Shown: positions 1 to 10,870 of the stretch, one piece after another | Layout: the number at the start of each line of letters is the position of its first letter | Numbering within the stretch: position 1 is the first letter of the stretch | Origin: Lagopus muta | Lineage: Eukaryota > Chordata > Aves > Galliformes > Phasianidae | Reading direction: 5' to 3' | NCBI RefSeq assembly: GCF_023343835.1 | Contig: NC_064433.1 | Coordinates: 182,731,777 to 182,795,776 of the forward strand | DNA length: 64,000 nucleotides | Notes under the pieces: generated by a model | What the model was told of the DNA's origin: nothing | Databases searched by the model: none | What the model saw: the letters and a program-made list of their open reading frames with translations, nothing else | Position numbers and translations under genes: made by a program

Positions 1-957
1 GTTTTTTAGCAAATGTTGGAAAATAGAATTGATTTTCTAGGCCTCTGCTGGTCTTTTGAGCTCTGCATCCTTTTCAGATTATTCAGGAATAACTCATGAA
101 AAGGGATTTCTGACTGTGAGAAGACAAACCACTTTCTAATCCTGAATTTCCCATGTTTCTCCATTTTTAGTGAGCAGCATTCTGTGTATAAGTGGTATGA
201 GATACACAAATATTAATTCTGAACTGCAGGACTAGAGATGTGATTTCTTTTTCTTCTAAGCTCAACTGGACAAACTACTCCTGAATCAATGGAATCACAT
301 CAGTGATGAGTGTCACCCACAATGTATGCTGCTGTAATTATGATAAATGGCTCCCTCGTTATGGATATTAGTTTTTTACTTAAACATTCGTAAGGTACCC
401 TGTATATACGTAAACATTCGTAAGGTACCCTGTCATAGCAGCAAAAGTATTATTAATTTTTAGAATATTTACAATAGCCCAGTAAAAACCGTGAACACCT
501 GCTTTATAATAATGATGAGAGCAGGAATCTAAACAGTTTAACTCCTAGATGTTTTCTGCTGTTTCAATCTTAATTGACTGGAAAGATGCATTTATACAGT
601 TAGCAATGAAAAATCCACCCTTTTGAAAAGTAAGTGCATTAAGAGAGTAAAGCAAGTGTAGTGAGTTTAAGTACTAGAAACCTCTGTCAAAATGATATAT
701 TAAACTGCAGTGAGCTTTCTGCCTGTTGTTGCAGACGGCTTGCAGTCTTCAGACTAGTTTGGCATCTTGAGGTCTACTTGAAATGTCAGCCACCTCTTAC
801 ATCTACATTTCTGATTCAGAATTAACATTTGTTTATATTATGTAGAAAACTTGTAATGGAGTTGATTATACTGGCCACTTGTGGTATAGCATAACAATAA
901 TATTGACAGAAACATACTGGAGAGGAAGTTTTGATGTTTTTCTGTTTGTTTTCTATT
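1..957. other. AT-rich non-coding DNA
   Basis: No gene or recognisable transposon is seen. The only structure is a short direct duplication at 381-433, listed separately. Open frames here are short and resemble nothing known. Confidence 0.6.
381..433. repeat. Two-copy direct repeat, period 30
   Basis: An identical 23-base segment containing cattcgtaaggtaccctgt occurs at 381-403 and again at 411-433, separated by 7 bases. It is probably a local duplication. Each copy contains a GGTACC (KpnI) palindrome. Confidence 0.9.
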
Positions 958-1235
958 TGCCTGGGTAGAAAAGGACCACAATGATCATCTAGTTTCAACC
1001 CCCCTGCTATGTGCAGGGTTGTCAACCACCAGACCAGGCTGCCCAGAGCCACATCCAGTCCTTGGGCAACAAGTTTCAGTGCTTCACCACCCTCTGTGTG
1101 AAAACCTTCCTCCTAATATTGAATCTAAACCTCCCCTGTCTTAGTTTAAAACCATTCCCTCTTGTCCTATCACTCAATAGCCCTTGAAAACAGTCATTCC
1201 CCTCCTGTTTATACACTCCCTTCAAAGGTTTTGGT
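958..1235 (-). mobile_element. CR1 LINE 3' fragment
   Basis: The plus strand reads as the reverse complement of a CR1 3' end: the conserved run through tcatctagtttcaacccccc, then ccaggctgcccagagccacatcc, then the segment encoding the last residues of ORF2. On the minus strand it encodes [20 protein letters not shown] followed by QRVVKH, the typical CR1 ORF2 C terminus. The octamer tail is lost or decayed and the copy is 5'-truncated. It is a dead fragment. Confidence 0.9.
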
Positions 1236-3854
1236 TCTGTGAAACTTGTAAGGCATGGGATCCTGGCAGGAAAACAACTGGCACAGTTTAAGAAACAGGC
1301 AGCCCTGGCCTGATGTGGATATTTATTTAAGATAGACAATGATGATAAGCGAATTAGGGAATTTTTCTCTCAGGGGATTTCTATCTAAACTTATATTGCA
1401 CTAGTTTTAGTGTATAAAGAATAGTTTTAGTGTATAAAGAATACATTTGTGCAATGTTTTTAGATAAATCTGTTGTGTTGCCCTATGCTACTTGTATTTC
1501 ATTAGTCAAAGACATTATCATATTTTCAAAATATATATTAGAAGGCTATGTAAAAGGTCTAAGTAACTGGGAAAGTGTTTGTGTGTTTCCATATTTATGC
1601 TTCTGCCAATAGAACATGGATGACATTAGGTTTATTAGCATAGTAAGACTATGCCATAAAAAAACGATCAGAAAGCAAAACTTTCTGAAATTGCCATTGT
1701 GAAAAAGGGTTTTTAGTCCAGCTTGTAAACAAAATGTCCTCATGCAGATGAGGAAGCTAAATGTGGATGTGCACATTAAAGAGAATATCCTATCCGATTT
1801 GTTGTCAGCTTAACTGATGATGCTTGCCTACACTACTGTATGCACTTATACTGGGGAAGGAGATTGTTTCTATTGAGCTGGAAAAAAAAAAGACAAAAAA
1901 AAAAAAAGACAAAAAAACATAAACCAACCCTATAATCTTATTCCAGGAGTTTTACAAAGTAAATGATTGGATAAACGTAATTAATTACAAGTTTCAATAT
2001 ACTGCCAAGATATGAAAATATCACTATAAAAAAGTATTTGAAGGTTGAAAAAGTGATCAGTAGTTTAATGATATTTCATGTGTTTCTTTTTGGTTATGTA
2101 ATGCTTATTTTACTACAGGAAACTTACGAGTAGTGTCCAGATAGCTTAGAAAATTTCTAGTGATTTTGTGATTTTAGAAATAGGACACCAAGTAAAATAA
2201 TAGTGGGATCTCAAACCTTGTTTATGAGGGCACATCTACTTCAAAGAGACTGTCTGCTCTAGACGTGTGGGGTCATGGCGCCTTCATTTGCTTGCAATAT
2301 CTTACAGAGTTATCATCTGTGTAATACATCACTGAATGGTTAACTTATCAATGCTTTGATAACTGTTATAATGATCTGAATATTAATAAAAGAATATGTA
2401 GGTGCTAAATTAAGATAAGATAAATGCTAACACAAATTTTCAAAATACTCGTTTTATTCTTCATTTTTTAAAGAAATTAGGAAAATATTGATGGGGAAAA
2501 AAACAAACAAATAAAAAAAATAACAAGAAAAACAAGAAAAAAAGACAGATTTATCTTCAGAAGTCTTCTGCAAGTTGCCTTCAGTATTTCTTTTCAAAAG
2601 AGCAAAGCCAGATATCAGGAATAAAAATGTTCTTGTTAATAAAATGAGGGATGACTTTAAACTTATATTAGACTAAAAAGTAGATTAGTGGACAAGGGAT
2701 TAAAGAAACAATGTAAAAAGGCTGAAAAAAAGATCACTGATGTCTTTAACAAACAAACACCAACAACAACAAAACCTGCAAATTAACTCAGTCTGGTGGC
2801 ATAGTTGTGATTGAACTAGGTTGTATCCAACACAGGAAAGATCTGAAGCAAAGTAAGAGCTGCCGTATAGGGTCATACAGAAGCTAAATGTATCCCTTTT
2901 AAATGGTCAGAGAGAAAGAAAAAGTGCATGTAAGCTAAGGCTCAGATATAGCAATTCTGTTGGTTATGCAGCTAACAGCTTTCCATAATCAGCAGTTCAG
3001 GGACTTTTCCAAGCCAGAGGTTACATCCTCAGGATCATGTTTAGCAGCCCCTATAGACCCATTTTCTGTTCATTGGTCCAATCTATTTTGAACTCATTTG
3101 TATCTTTAGACTTTATAGCATCTTGAGACAATAATTTACATGCTTTAACTATGGTCTATAGGAATAGGAATGCCTTAATTCCCAGCATGTTTATATCGTC
3201 TTTAGGTTTCTAGGGTGATTGGAAGCTAGAAAACTCAGAAAGGATTAACTGTCTAATTTTAGTGTAAAATTAATCAATAGTAATTATTCTGCACTTCTTT
3301 CTGTAAAGATTAGATATGTTACCATTGGCTTCAATTGAGGTAAGCTTTCAATATATTTCTGTAGGTGTTTGTTTCTGTATTATATTTCTGTAAAAAAGTT
3401 TTTGCTGTATTTCAGGATGTTTTAGAGACTTTCGTAGAGCTATTACCAAATTTCTTAACATATATTTATTTTCATTGAAAAAGAGACAAGTTTCAGGATT
3501 TGCAATTAAACTGAAAACCTTATTTCTTAAACAATCTTCTTCAGAAATATAGCCCTTCTTCCACTGTCTAAAGTACACTTGGCAGCTTCAAGCAGATGTT
3601 TTAAAACTGTAAGTTGATACATGGTTCCAGATACCTTTCCTGATGGCAACAAGGATGTCCTGCAACCTACTTTGCTCACATTTCACAGATATGTGTGCAA
3701 GAGAAGTGCAATAAGAAAAAGTATTTAGGCAGATGGCAGAAATTCCTGAATCTAACATGTTGGTCAACAAAATTTAAGTAAAAGCATACCCCTACAATCC
3801 CATCCTACATCTGCTCACCTGCTGTAGAGATAAGACAACAATACCAGATGTACT
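1236..3854. other. AT-rich non-coding DNA
   Basis: No gene or identifiable transposon is seen. It contains a 20-base tandem duplication at 1402-1441, an A-rich run with GAC interruptions near 1880-1917, and A-rich low-complexity sequence near 2495-2545. Confidence 0.6.
1402..1441. repeat. Two-copy tandem repeat, period 20
   Basis: The unit tagttttagtgtataaagaa is present twice, perfectly and head to tail (1402-1421 and 1422-1441). It is a minisatellite-like local duplication. Confidence 0.95.
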
Positions 3855-4007
3855 AATACAGCTCCAAATGTAATGCCTATTATGTTGGCCCATGATGTCA
3901 GAGGCAGATTTTGATGGTATGCCAGTAGAGATTGAACCTTCCCACCAATGATTATGTTACATTTTGTTGCTGTGTGACAGATAGCAGTAAGGGGGCAGTC
4001 TGACAAA

Positions 4008-4124
4008 ATGTCATCTGGCATGGAAGTGAGTATGAAGCAAAGATATGGAAGTGAATTCCTCCATGTGGAAAAAGTTGCACCCAGTGATACCCATCAACAT
4101 CTATTGAATGTTTATGGTGAATGA
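4008..4124 (+). pseudogene. Mariner transposase N-terminal remnant
   Basis: From the ATG at 4008 the frame reads MSSGMEVSMKQRYGSEFLHV, then EKVAPSDTHQHLLNVYGE, and then a TGA stop at 4122. This matches the first helix-turn-helix of mariner transposases, which binds the terminal repeats. Weak similarity continues past the stop (TVDENTVKW). The second DNA-binding motif is decayed, and the whole catalytic domain has been removed by the internal deletion. A full mariner transposase is about 340-350 residues, so this is a short dead fragment. Confidence 0.8.
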
Positions 4125-4377
4125 ACAGTGGATGAGAACACAGTGAAGTGGGGAGAGTGGTGCATTTCAGGAGTGGCAACAGTAATGTGAAAAACAAGCC
4201 ATGCTCCCGATGCTTATATACAGATGTCACACTATGAAATGAAGAGTGCCTTAATCAACTCATTCACACAAATTGGCTAATGGTGGTGGCCATGTTGAAA
4301 AACAGAGTTTCTTATCTGAGAATTTGCTCTATCAAATACTGTTACTGTACTCTTTGTATCTGTTGTATTTTCCATGG

Positions 4378-4482
4378 AAATAAAAAGGAGGAATAATTTT
4401 TTGGAATAATCTACATGAAATAGGGGACATTGCTTTCAGAGCAGCCTTCATAAATAGGAGTTATTACTTTTGGAGCAATCCT
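4378..4482 (+). repeat. Three tandem 35-bp copies of the mariner right end
   Basis: Units at 4378-4412, 4413-4447 and 4448-4482 are each exactly 35 bases and share the layout A/T-rich lead, agg(a/g)g, then a diverged copy of the attactttcggagcaacct-type terminal repeat. The units differ a good deal from each other, so the triplication looks old. Ordinary mariners carry one right terminal repeat. Confidence 0.7.
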
Positions 4483-5435
4483 TGTATGTTGGAACAGAAG
4501 GATCCAGTGTGGGTTTGTAAATTCTGAGACCTACAAAGCCAGATTGTTTTGTATGAGCGTGAACTATGAATTTATTTGAAATTCTACTTCTCATAGTTAA
4601 AGTAAAGACACAAAAACACTCTTCTTACTTCAATGTTTCTTCTGTAGCACTAACTGATATTTTGAAATACCCTTTCCAGGTTTAATACAATTCGGGATTG
4701 CAGACAGATGCATTACATTTCTTCTTATTACTTTTGCAGTCAGAACAACAAATTCATGCTGTCTCCATTTTTCTCCAGCTGATGGACAAAATTTTAACAG
4801 AAACCAGTTTGCATCCATAGTACAAATTTGTACAGTGAAATATTTTAACCTGTTGAAATGCATTTCAATTTCATTCAATATTTGTGAATTTGAACTTGAA
4901 AGTTATTTGTTTGCTTTGTATACTTTATTGAGGCTAGCAGTGTTTTTCTATTGTTAGTTTGTTTATTGGTTTGTTGTGTGTTGTTTTGTTTTGTATTTTT
5001 CATGCATTATGGGCAAAGTTAATAAATCCTGAAATTGATGGCTAAACCTACTGCATGTGCAGACATGCAAACAACATTCAAACAACCAGATTAAAAGAAA
5101 TGCAATACAGAAAATCAATTATCAGTATGAACAAAATCTTTTCTGCTTTATTTTTACTGTTGGATGATACCAGAATCACTCTAACTGTACCTAAACAATT
5201 TAAATTGACTGGAAGAAAAAGGTGAACAGTGACTTAGGTTAACAACTTACTGACAATCAGAAACATATTCCTCACAATACAGCTATTATCTTGAAAGTGT
5301 TTGATTTTATTGACAGGAAGCACAGGAAGATTCTTAGTTTTGTTTACAGAGCAAAAACCATTTTTGACTATTTTCTTTTTTGTGTGGTTGGCTTGAAATA
5401 TATGGAGAAAACTAACTTTGTAGAATCAAAAAAAC
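4483..5435. other. AT-rich non-coding DNA
   Basis: No gene or recognisable repeat apart from a T/G-rich low-complexity patch near 4955-5000 (gttt/gttttg runs). Confidence 0.6.
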
Positions 5436-6154
5436 GCAGAATCACAGAATCACAGAATAACTTAAGTTTGGAAGAATCCATTAAGTCCAACTCCTGGTTC
5501 CAGACAGAACCACCCAAACATCTGACCATGTATCTGACAACATTGTCCAGATGCTTCTTAAATTCTGGTAGCTCAGGGCTGTGCCCACCCACCACCCCCA
5601 GGTGAAGAATCTTTTCCTGTCAACCAAGCTGAACCTACCAATTTCCATTGATACATACATTGGATATTGAACATCTCCATCCACTACCCCTCTGGGCAGC
5701 CTGTTCCATCACTTCACAGACTTGTTGGTGAAAAAATTTCCCTTGACATCTCATCTAAATCTTCCCTCCCTTAGTTTACTTATCCTATCACTACGTACAC
5801 TTGCTTTCTCTCCTGTTTATAAGCTCCCTTTAAATACTGGAAGGCTGCAATGAGGTCTCCCTGCAGCCTTCTCTTCTCCAGACTGAACAAGACCAGCTCC
5901 TCTAGCCTGTCTTCATAGGAGAGGTGCTCCAGCCCTCTGATCATCTTTATAGCACCCCTCTCCAAAAGCTCCACATTTTCCAGTGCTGGAGGTCCCAGAC
6001 TGGGACTCAGCACCCTAGCTCTTGTCACATGAGAGCAGAGTAAGAGAGGGACAATCACTTCCCTTGCCTTACTAGACACTCCTCTTGTGACTGTACCCAG
6101 GATATCATTGGCCTTCTGTGCTGCAAGCACACACTGCTGGCTCATGTTAAGTTT
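5436..6154 (-). mobile_element. CR1 LINE 3' fragment, left arm of a head-to-head pair
   Basis: The minus strand encodes the CR1 ORF2 C terminus: LNMSQQCVLAAQKANDILG near the 5' end, then [55 protein letters not shown]. The 3' untranslated part reaches a tail read on the plus strand as cagaatcacagaat near 5440-5460. The tail-proximal text (ccaactcctggttccagacag) resembles an older CR1 subfamily. The 5' end is truncated at about 6154, where it meets the next copy in the opposite orientation. Frame disruptions show it is dead. Confidence 0.93.
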
Positions 6155-6655
6155 TTCTCTACTCTGTGCTGGTGAGATCTCACCTGGAGTACTGCATCCA
6201 GATGTGGAGTCCTCAGTACAGGACCTGTTGGAACCTGTCCAGAAGAGAGCCAAAAAATGATCCAAGGGATGGAATATCTTTCCTACAAGGCCAGACTGAG
6301 AGAGCTGGGGCTGTTCAGCATGGAGAAGAGAATGCTGTCAGGTGGTCTGATAGTGGCCTTTCAGCATCTAAAAAGGAGCTACTGGAAAGAAGGGATCAGA
6401 CACTTTAGCAGAATCTGTTGTGATAACACAAGCTCAAAGAGATTAGATTTAGGCTAGATATAAGGATAAAATCTTTCACAATTAAGGTGATGAGGCACTG
6501 GAACAGGCTGCCCAGTGATGCCCCATCCCTGGAGACTTTCAAGGATAAGGCCTTGGGCAGCCTGATCTAGCTGCGGAGTCCATGTTCACTGCAGAGGAGT
6601 TGGACTAGAAGGCTTTCAGAGATTCCATCCAACTCCAAGGGTTCTATTCTACGAC
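6155..6655 (+). mobile_element. CR1 LINE 3' fragment, right arm of a head-to-head pair
   Basis: The plus strand starts at ctctactctgtgctggtgag and encodes [53 protein letters not shown]. It continues through the usual caactggaacaggctgcccag block to a decayed octamer tail (gttctattctac) at about 6655. It is 5'-truncated slightly downstream, in CR1 coordinates, of where its inverted partner ends, so most of the two arms are mutually complementary. Confidence 0.93.
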
Positions 6656-7290
6656 AGCTTCCCAAAAGATCTTGTCCAATAGTTACATAAAAGAGCCTGA
6701 AGTTTGCTCTCCTGAAGTGCAGGGTCCTGACTCCAACCTCTGCCAGGCCCAAATTCTCCATGATCAGGAACTCAACCACGGCATGGTCACTGCAGCCCAG
6801 ACTGCTTCTGATCTTCATTAACGATCTCCTCCAGAGATCCAGTGAGCAGCAGATCCAGCAGTGCTTCGCCTCTGATCAGTCTGTCTAAAACTCAAAGCAG
6901 AAAGTCATTGTCAGTGGACTCCAGGAGACTTTTGGCTCACTTGCAACTCACCATGTTGTTTTCCCAGCAGATACCTGGTTGATTGAAATCCTCCATCAGG
7001 ATGAGAGTCTGAGAGTGTGACACTTCTTACAGCTGAAGCAAGAAGGCCTCATCAGCCAACTTGCCTTGGTCAGCTTGCATCTAGTAGACCTGGACCACCA
7101 ACTGTCCATTATTGGTCCCTTGCTTCAAACCAGGGCAGTGACAGGGCCAGTGCTGTTTGCACTGGGACAAGCTGTGATCTGTGAGTTTTTTACCTTTCAT
7201 CCACCAGATCTCAGCAGCTGTGGGCTCATCAAGCCCCTAATCCCCTCATACCTCTTGTTTTGGTGGGCTTATAAGTAATACACTGAGAGC
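6656..7290 (-). mobile_element. CR1 LINE endonuclease-domain fossil
   Basis: The minus strand carries scattered in-frame matches to the C-terminal half of the CR1 apurinic-type endonuclease: a GDFN-type motif decayed to EDFNQPGICWENN (about 6965-7005), then LLESTDNDFLL, GEALLDLLLTGSLEEIV, then SLGCSDHAVVEFLIM and RTLHFRRANFRLF (6660-6800). The reverse-transcriptase region that should follow is absent; a plus-strand CR1 tail abuts instead. Several stops and shifts are present. The upstream boundary near 7290 is approximate. Confidence 0.82.
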
Positions 7291-8922
7291 AATTAGCATT
7301 TGAATTCAGCTACATGAGGATAACAACAGGCTATCACCCTATTTAACAGCTGTTAAGTGGTGCTAATTGCCGGCTATAGACCACAAGCTGAGCAATTTTG
7401 TGCAAACTGTACAAACAAAACGAAACCAACGGATGATGTAGGGAAAAAACGGGTCTCAAAAATCTCTGTTCGTCCAAAATATGCATACAGCTGGAAAGAC
7501 TATGCGTATTTCTGGTATGAACTGTTTGTACCAGTTTTTCAAATCCAACCCATTACTGCATTTTCTGTGAATAGACAGCAATTTCTATTCATTTCTTCAT
7601 TATTCACAGTCGTTTAATGAATGGTTTGTGTGAACATATTTTGCCTCAGGTTTTCTCAAGCAGGGCTACTTCCCGATAATCTCATTCTTATTGAACAGTG
7701 CCTTGACTTCTGTGAAAGAGAGTAAAGAATAATAAATGTTTGGAATCCTTTAATCACAGGATGATGATCAGCAAATTATCTCTAAAAATTGGAAGAAGAT
7801 ATGTCCAAATGAAATTCTGTAGAGTTCCTTTTGTTCTCACTGGAATGTTAAATATGAAAATATGGAAAAGTACAGACAAAAAGTTCTGGAGGTGTTTTAA
7901 TATTTTTTAAGATGCTCTGTTGGACCTGTTTTCAATATTCAAGTCCCTTTGCTATAAGCAAATTAATTATAGTCAAGTATTTTTCAGACTAATAGTTTGT
8001 TATAGAATTTTACGTGGCAGAGAAGGTGCATTTTGAAAGCACAGGCACCAGTGTTGGCTAAGGTCGGGATGCTGCAAAAGCATGGAAGTTACTGCAAAAG
8101 GAAGCCGCTTGAAGAAAGACAGTGTTTCATATGTTCCAAAAATCACTAAAACAAGAAATCCACAGCTGAAAAATGATATTTTGCAAATTAGCTTCTGTCA
8201 TGGTTTTTATCAGTATTTCACATGATAACATACTGCAGCAAGTGATCAGTATCGCTTTCCTGATTCTCAGAATGCTTCAGTTTCCACATAGTTTCCAGAT
8301 CTGACAGGTAGAAACTGCAGTCCCCAGTACCTTGACTTCTTGTCTGCAATTCCTAAGATGCTCTGGTAAGCCCAAGAAGCCTCAGTGTTTCCCTGCCAGG
8401 TCCCTGGATAGAAAGTAGTTCTCACTTAGAAGAACATCTCTTCAGGGCCAGCCAGCCATGAGCATGGAAAGGTATTGGGGACTTTTTTTCATCCTCTTGT
8501 TTTGGTTTGTTTGATTTATTATTCTTAATTACCCTGTATTATCTCACATTCCTTCACCATTTTAGTAAATTACTTCTCTCCTTATCTCAATCGTAAAGAT
8601 TTGGTGTTTTTTTTTTTTCCTTTTTTTTTGCTGGTCTTTTCCACCCACATGGGGAAGGACCTCTGTCATGTAATTTGACCCCTTCAAACTGCAACATTTT
8701 CTCTGAAAATCTCCAAAATGATCATCTCTGATAAACTACACTTAAGCAATCAAGGTAGCTGCCAACTAATGTAAACCCTGCTGATCCGAGCTAAATGCTT
8801 CATTCAGGTTGCTTTTCCAACTGTGATTCAAGAAGGAATCAAGCACATAACAGACCCATGACCCAGTACAGTTATATCCTTTCTGCTGCTATTTTTTCTC
8901 CTCAGCTTGATCACCTAGAAGA
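7291..8922. other. Non-coding DNA without recognised elements
   Basis: An 86-codon plus-strand frame at 7357-7617 has no recognisable motif and is probably chance. T-rich runs occur near 8605-8630. The stretch 8280-8470 is somewhat GC-richer but unidentified. Confidence 0.5.
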
Positions 8923-9127
8923 CTTCCTCTTCCTCTTCCTCTTCCTCTTCCTCTTCCTCTTCCTCTTCCTCTTCCTCTTCCTCTTCCTCTTCCTCTTCCT
9001 CTTCCTCTTCCTCTTCCTCTTCCTCTCTGTCTCTCTTTGCCTCCTTCCTTCCTTCCTTCCTTCCTTCCTTCCTTCCTTCCTTCCTTCCTTCCTTCCTTCC
9101 TTCCTTCCTTCCTTCCTTCCTTCCTTC
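8923..9127. repeat. Compound pyrimidine microsatellite (CTTCCT)n-(CCTT)n
   Basis: About 17 near-perfect copies of the hexamer cttcct (8923-9026) are followed, after a short imperfect linker with two G interruptions, by about 21 copies of cctt (9043-9127). The plus strand is almost pure pyrimidine for about 200 bases. Translations of it as Leu/Phe/Ser runs are artefacts. Confidence 0.98.
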
Positions 9128-10149
9128 TGTAGAGATTGTGCTATTTTTTCTTATATTTTATACAAAATATTTCCACACATGTATTGTAAGTGGTAGTGTC
9201 AAAATCCTTTAATATCAGTAAGGTTTTTATCAGTGGACCTCCATGAAAAAAGGAAGGATCCTAACTTTCATAAAGCTTCATAACCACAAAAGTAACCAAG
9301 CTCTCATTTAGCTAGAAATGAAATGTCAATTGCACCATCAAAGTTTTTTTACAGCTACAAATTTTAAACATCTCCTTTCTCATTCCTCTCAGTCACTAAG
9401 GAGTTCCCGAAGGGGGGTACTGATATGCAATAAGTGCTGCTTATCTCCAAGATATGACACTCAGGCTGTGAATAGTTTCTTGGCATTTTGAGGATGGATT
9501 TTCTTAAATGGTGAAAAGCACAATTTTAAAACTTATTTGATCTTCATAGAATTTGAATATTTACATGGAATTTGACTTTGCAAAGTAAATTAGAACTCTT
9601 CTGAATTCAATTTTTTTCATATTATCCATGGGAAGGTCATTTCTATAGCAACTTGTTAAGGGGCATTCAAACACTGAACAGTGTGGATTCCTTTTTTTTT
9701 CTTCCTCCTTACAACTTCTGTTTGCTTAGCATTCCTCAAGAAGAAAGTCATAAAAAAAAAGAGAAGAAAAATAAAAGAAGACCTGATGTGCCAAAATAGC
9801 CATTGATAGCTGAAAGACAGTGACTGTATGATTTTAGCTGTACAGTATAATAGATTTAGGAACTGAGATGCTAACATCTCAACCACAATACCCCTGGAGA
9901 ATCCAGTTATAGTATAGTTATTTCTTTAAATAATGTAGGTTGTAGTTTAAGCCTACAGACTGTGTAAATACATACAAACAGAGTGAGAAGGGACACATAA
10001 ACGTAATCTTTATTTTAATATGACTATACTTTATGCATGTCATTAAATATTTTTATGCTGTAGGACTGTTTCAGGAAATACAGAACCAAGAAAAGCTATT
10101 ACCTTGACGTGCAGTGTTTGGTTACCTTTGTGTTACAGGTATGAGGGAG
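9128..10149. other. AT-rich non-coding DNA
   Basis: No gene or identifiable transposon. A-rich patches occur near 9755-9780. Confidence 0.55.
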
Positions 10150-10870
10150 CACTAAATGCAGAAGTCTGACAGAGCTGAGGCTGTTGCAGCTCCATGCCCC
10201 CAGGTCCAACCATCACAAGCTGTGCTTGTACTCTCAGTAGGTATGTACATACAAGTAGCACACATATATATAATACCTAGATACATATCTACACATACAG
10301 GCACACATGCACAGAGCACTCATGCAAACTCTGGTAGCACCAGAGGCCTCATCCTGCTCTCCTCTCTGGCTGAGCACGATGATCTTTCAATGGGTGCATA
10401 CATACAGTGAGGTCTACGTACACTGTGCAGCTGGGCTCAGGCACTCAATCTGCCCAGTGGTTGTCCTTTGATCCCACTCTTCCAGTTGCTGGCAGGTGGA
10501 CGCTTGAGCATTCAAGACCACAGGCTGGCTGTGAGTATAGACACTCCTGCATGGCACACATACACACAGAGGCCTATGTGACTTGCAGTCAGTCCTCTCA
10601 ATGAACTCCCAGGCTGTACAGTGATGAGAACCCTTTCTTATTGTATCATGGTGATGGGTGTCCTTCTGCCCATAGGCTGAGTGTGCCCCAGACTTCCCTA
10701 CGAGAACAGGATGATGAGGGTTGTGTCTATGACAGGTTCATTGAGATCCCCCATGCAATTTGCCCTAGGATTTCTCACAGTGTAAGAAGAGTCTTTGGGA
10801 GGCTGTTTGCACTCCTATTATCCCTTAGCAGGTGAGTCACTGTTACTGAGGTTACCCTTCTGACACTGCT
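10150..10870. other. Unclassified GC-richer block
   Basis: This block stands out from its AT-rich flanks by higher GC and by CA/TG-rich runs (acacatgcacagagcactc near 10300; acacatacacacagaggcc near 10555). Several moderate open frames occur on the plus strand, but none carries a recognisable motif. It may be an old LTR or another interspersed repeat, or a decayed duplicated segment. I cannot name it. Confidence 0.35.

Larger units (their letters stand above)
3855..4482 (+). mobile_element. Galluhop-like mariner element, internally deleted
   Basis: A Tc1/mariner-type DNA transposon relic. The left inverted terminal repeat (acagctccaaatgtaatgcc, 3858-3877) mirrors the right ends, which read ggag..attacttttggagcaat. 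A TA lies just outside each end, as expected for mariner. Inside are the 5' leader, the start of the transposase, and the 3' tail around ggtggccatgttgaaaaac. The central transposase, including the catalytic DDD region, is missing, with a junction near 4275. I recognise the sequence as close to the chicken Galluhop/Mariner1_GG family; this is from memory and not searched. The element cannot move by itself. The right end is repeated in tandem (separate entry). Confidence 0.85.

Noticed and set aside
3815..4230. Minus-strand frames across the mariner element
   Set aside because: They are antisense to the transposase remnant, which reads on the plus strand.
7357..7617. 86-codon plus-strand frame with mixed composition
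   Set aside because: No recognised motif, no flanking splice or promoter signal that can be supported; length is within chance for 64 kb.
8795..9196. 133-codon plus-strand frame with Leu-Phe and Leu-Pro-Ser-Phe repeats
   Set aside because: It is translation of the (CTTCCT)n and (CCTT)n microsatellites, with no independent coding sign.
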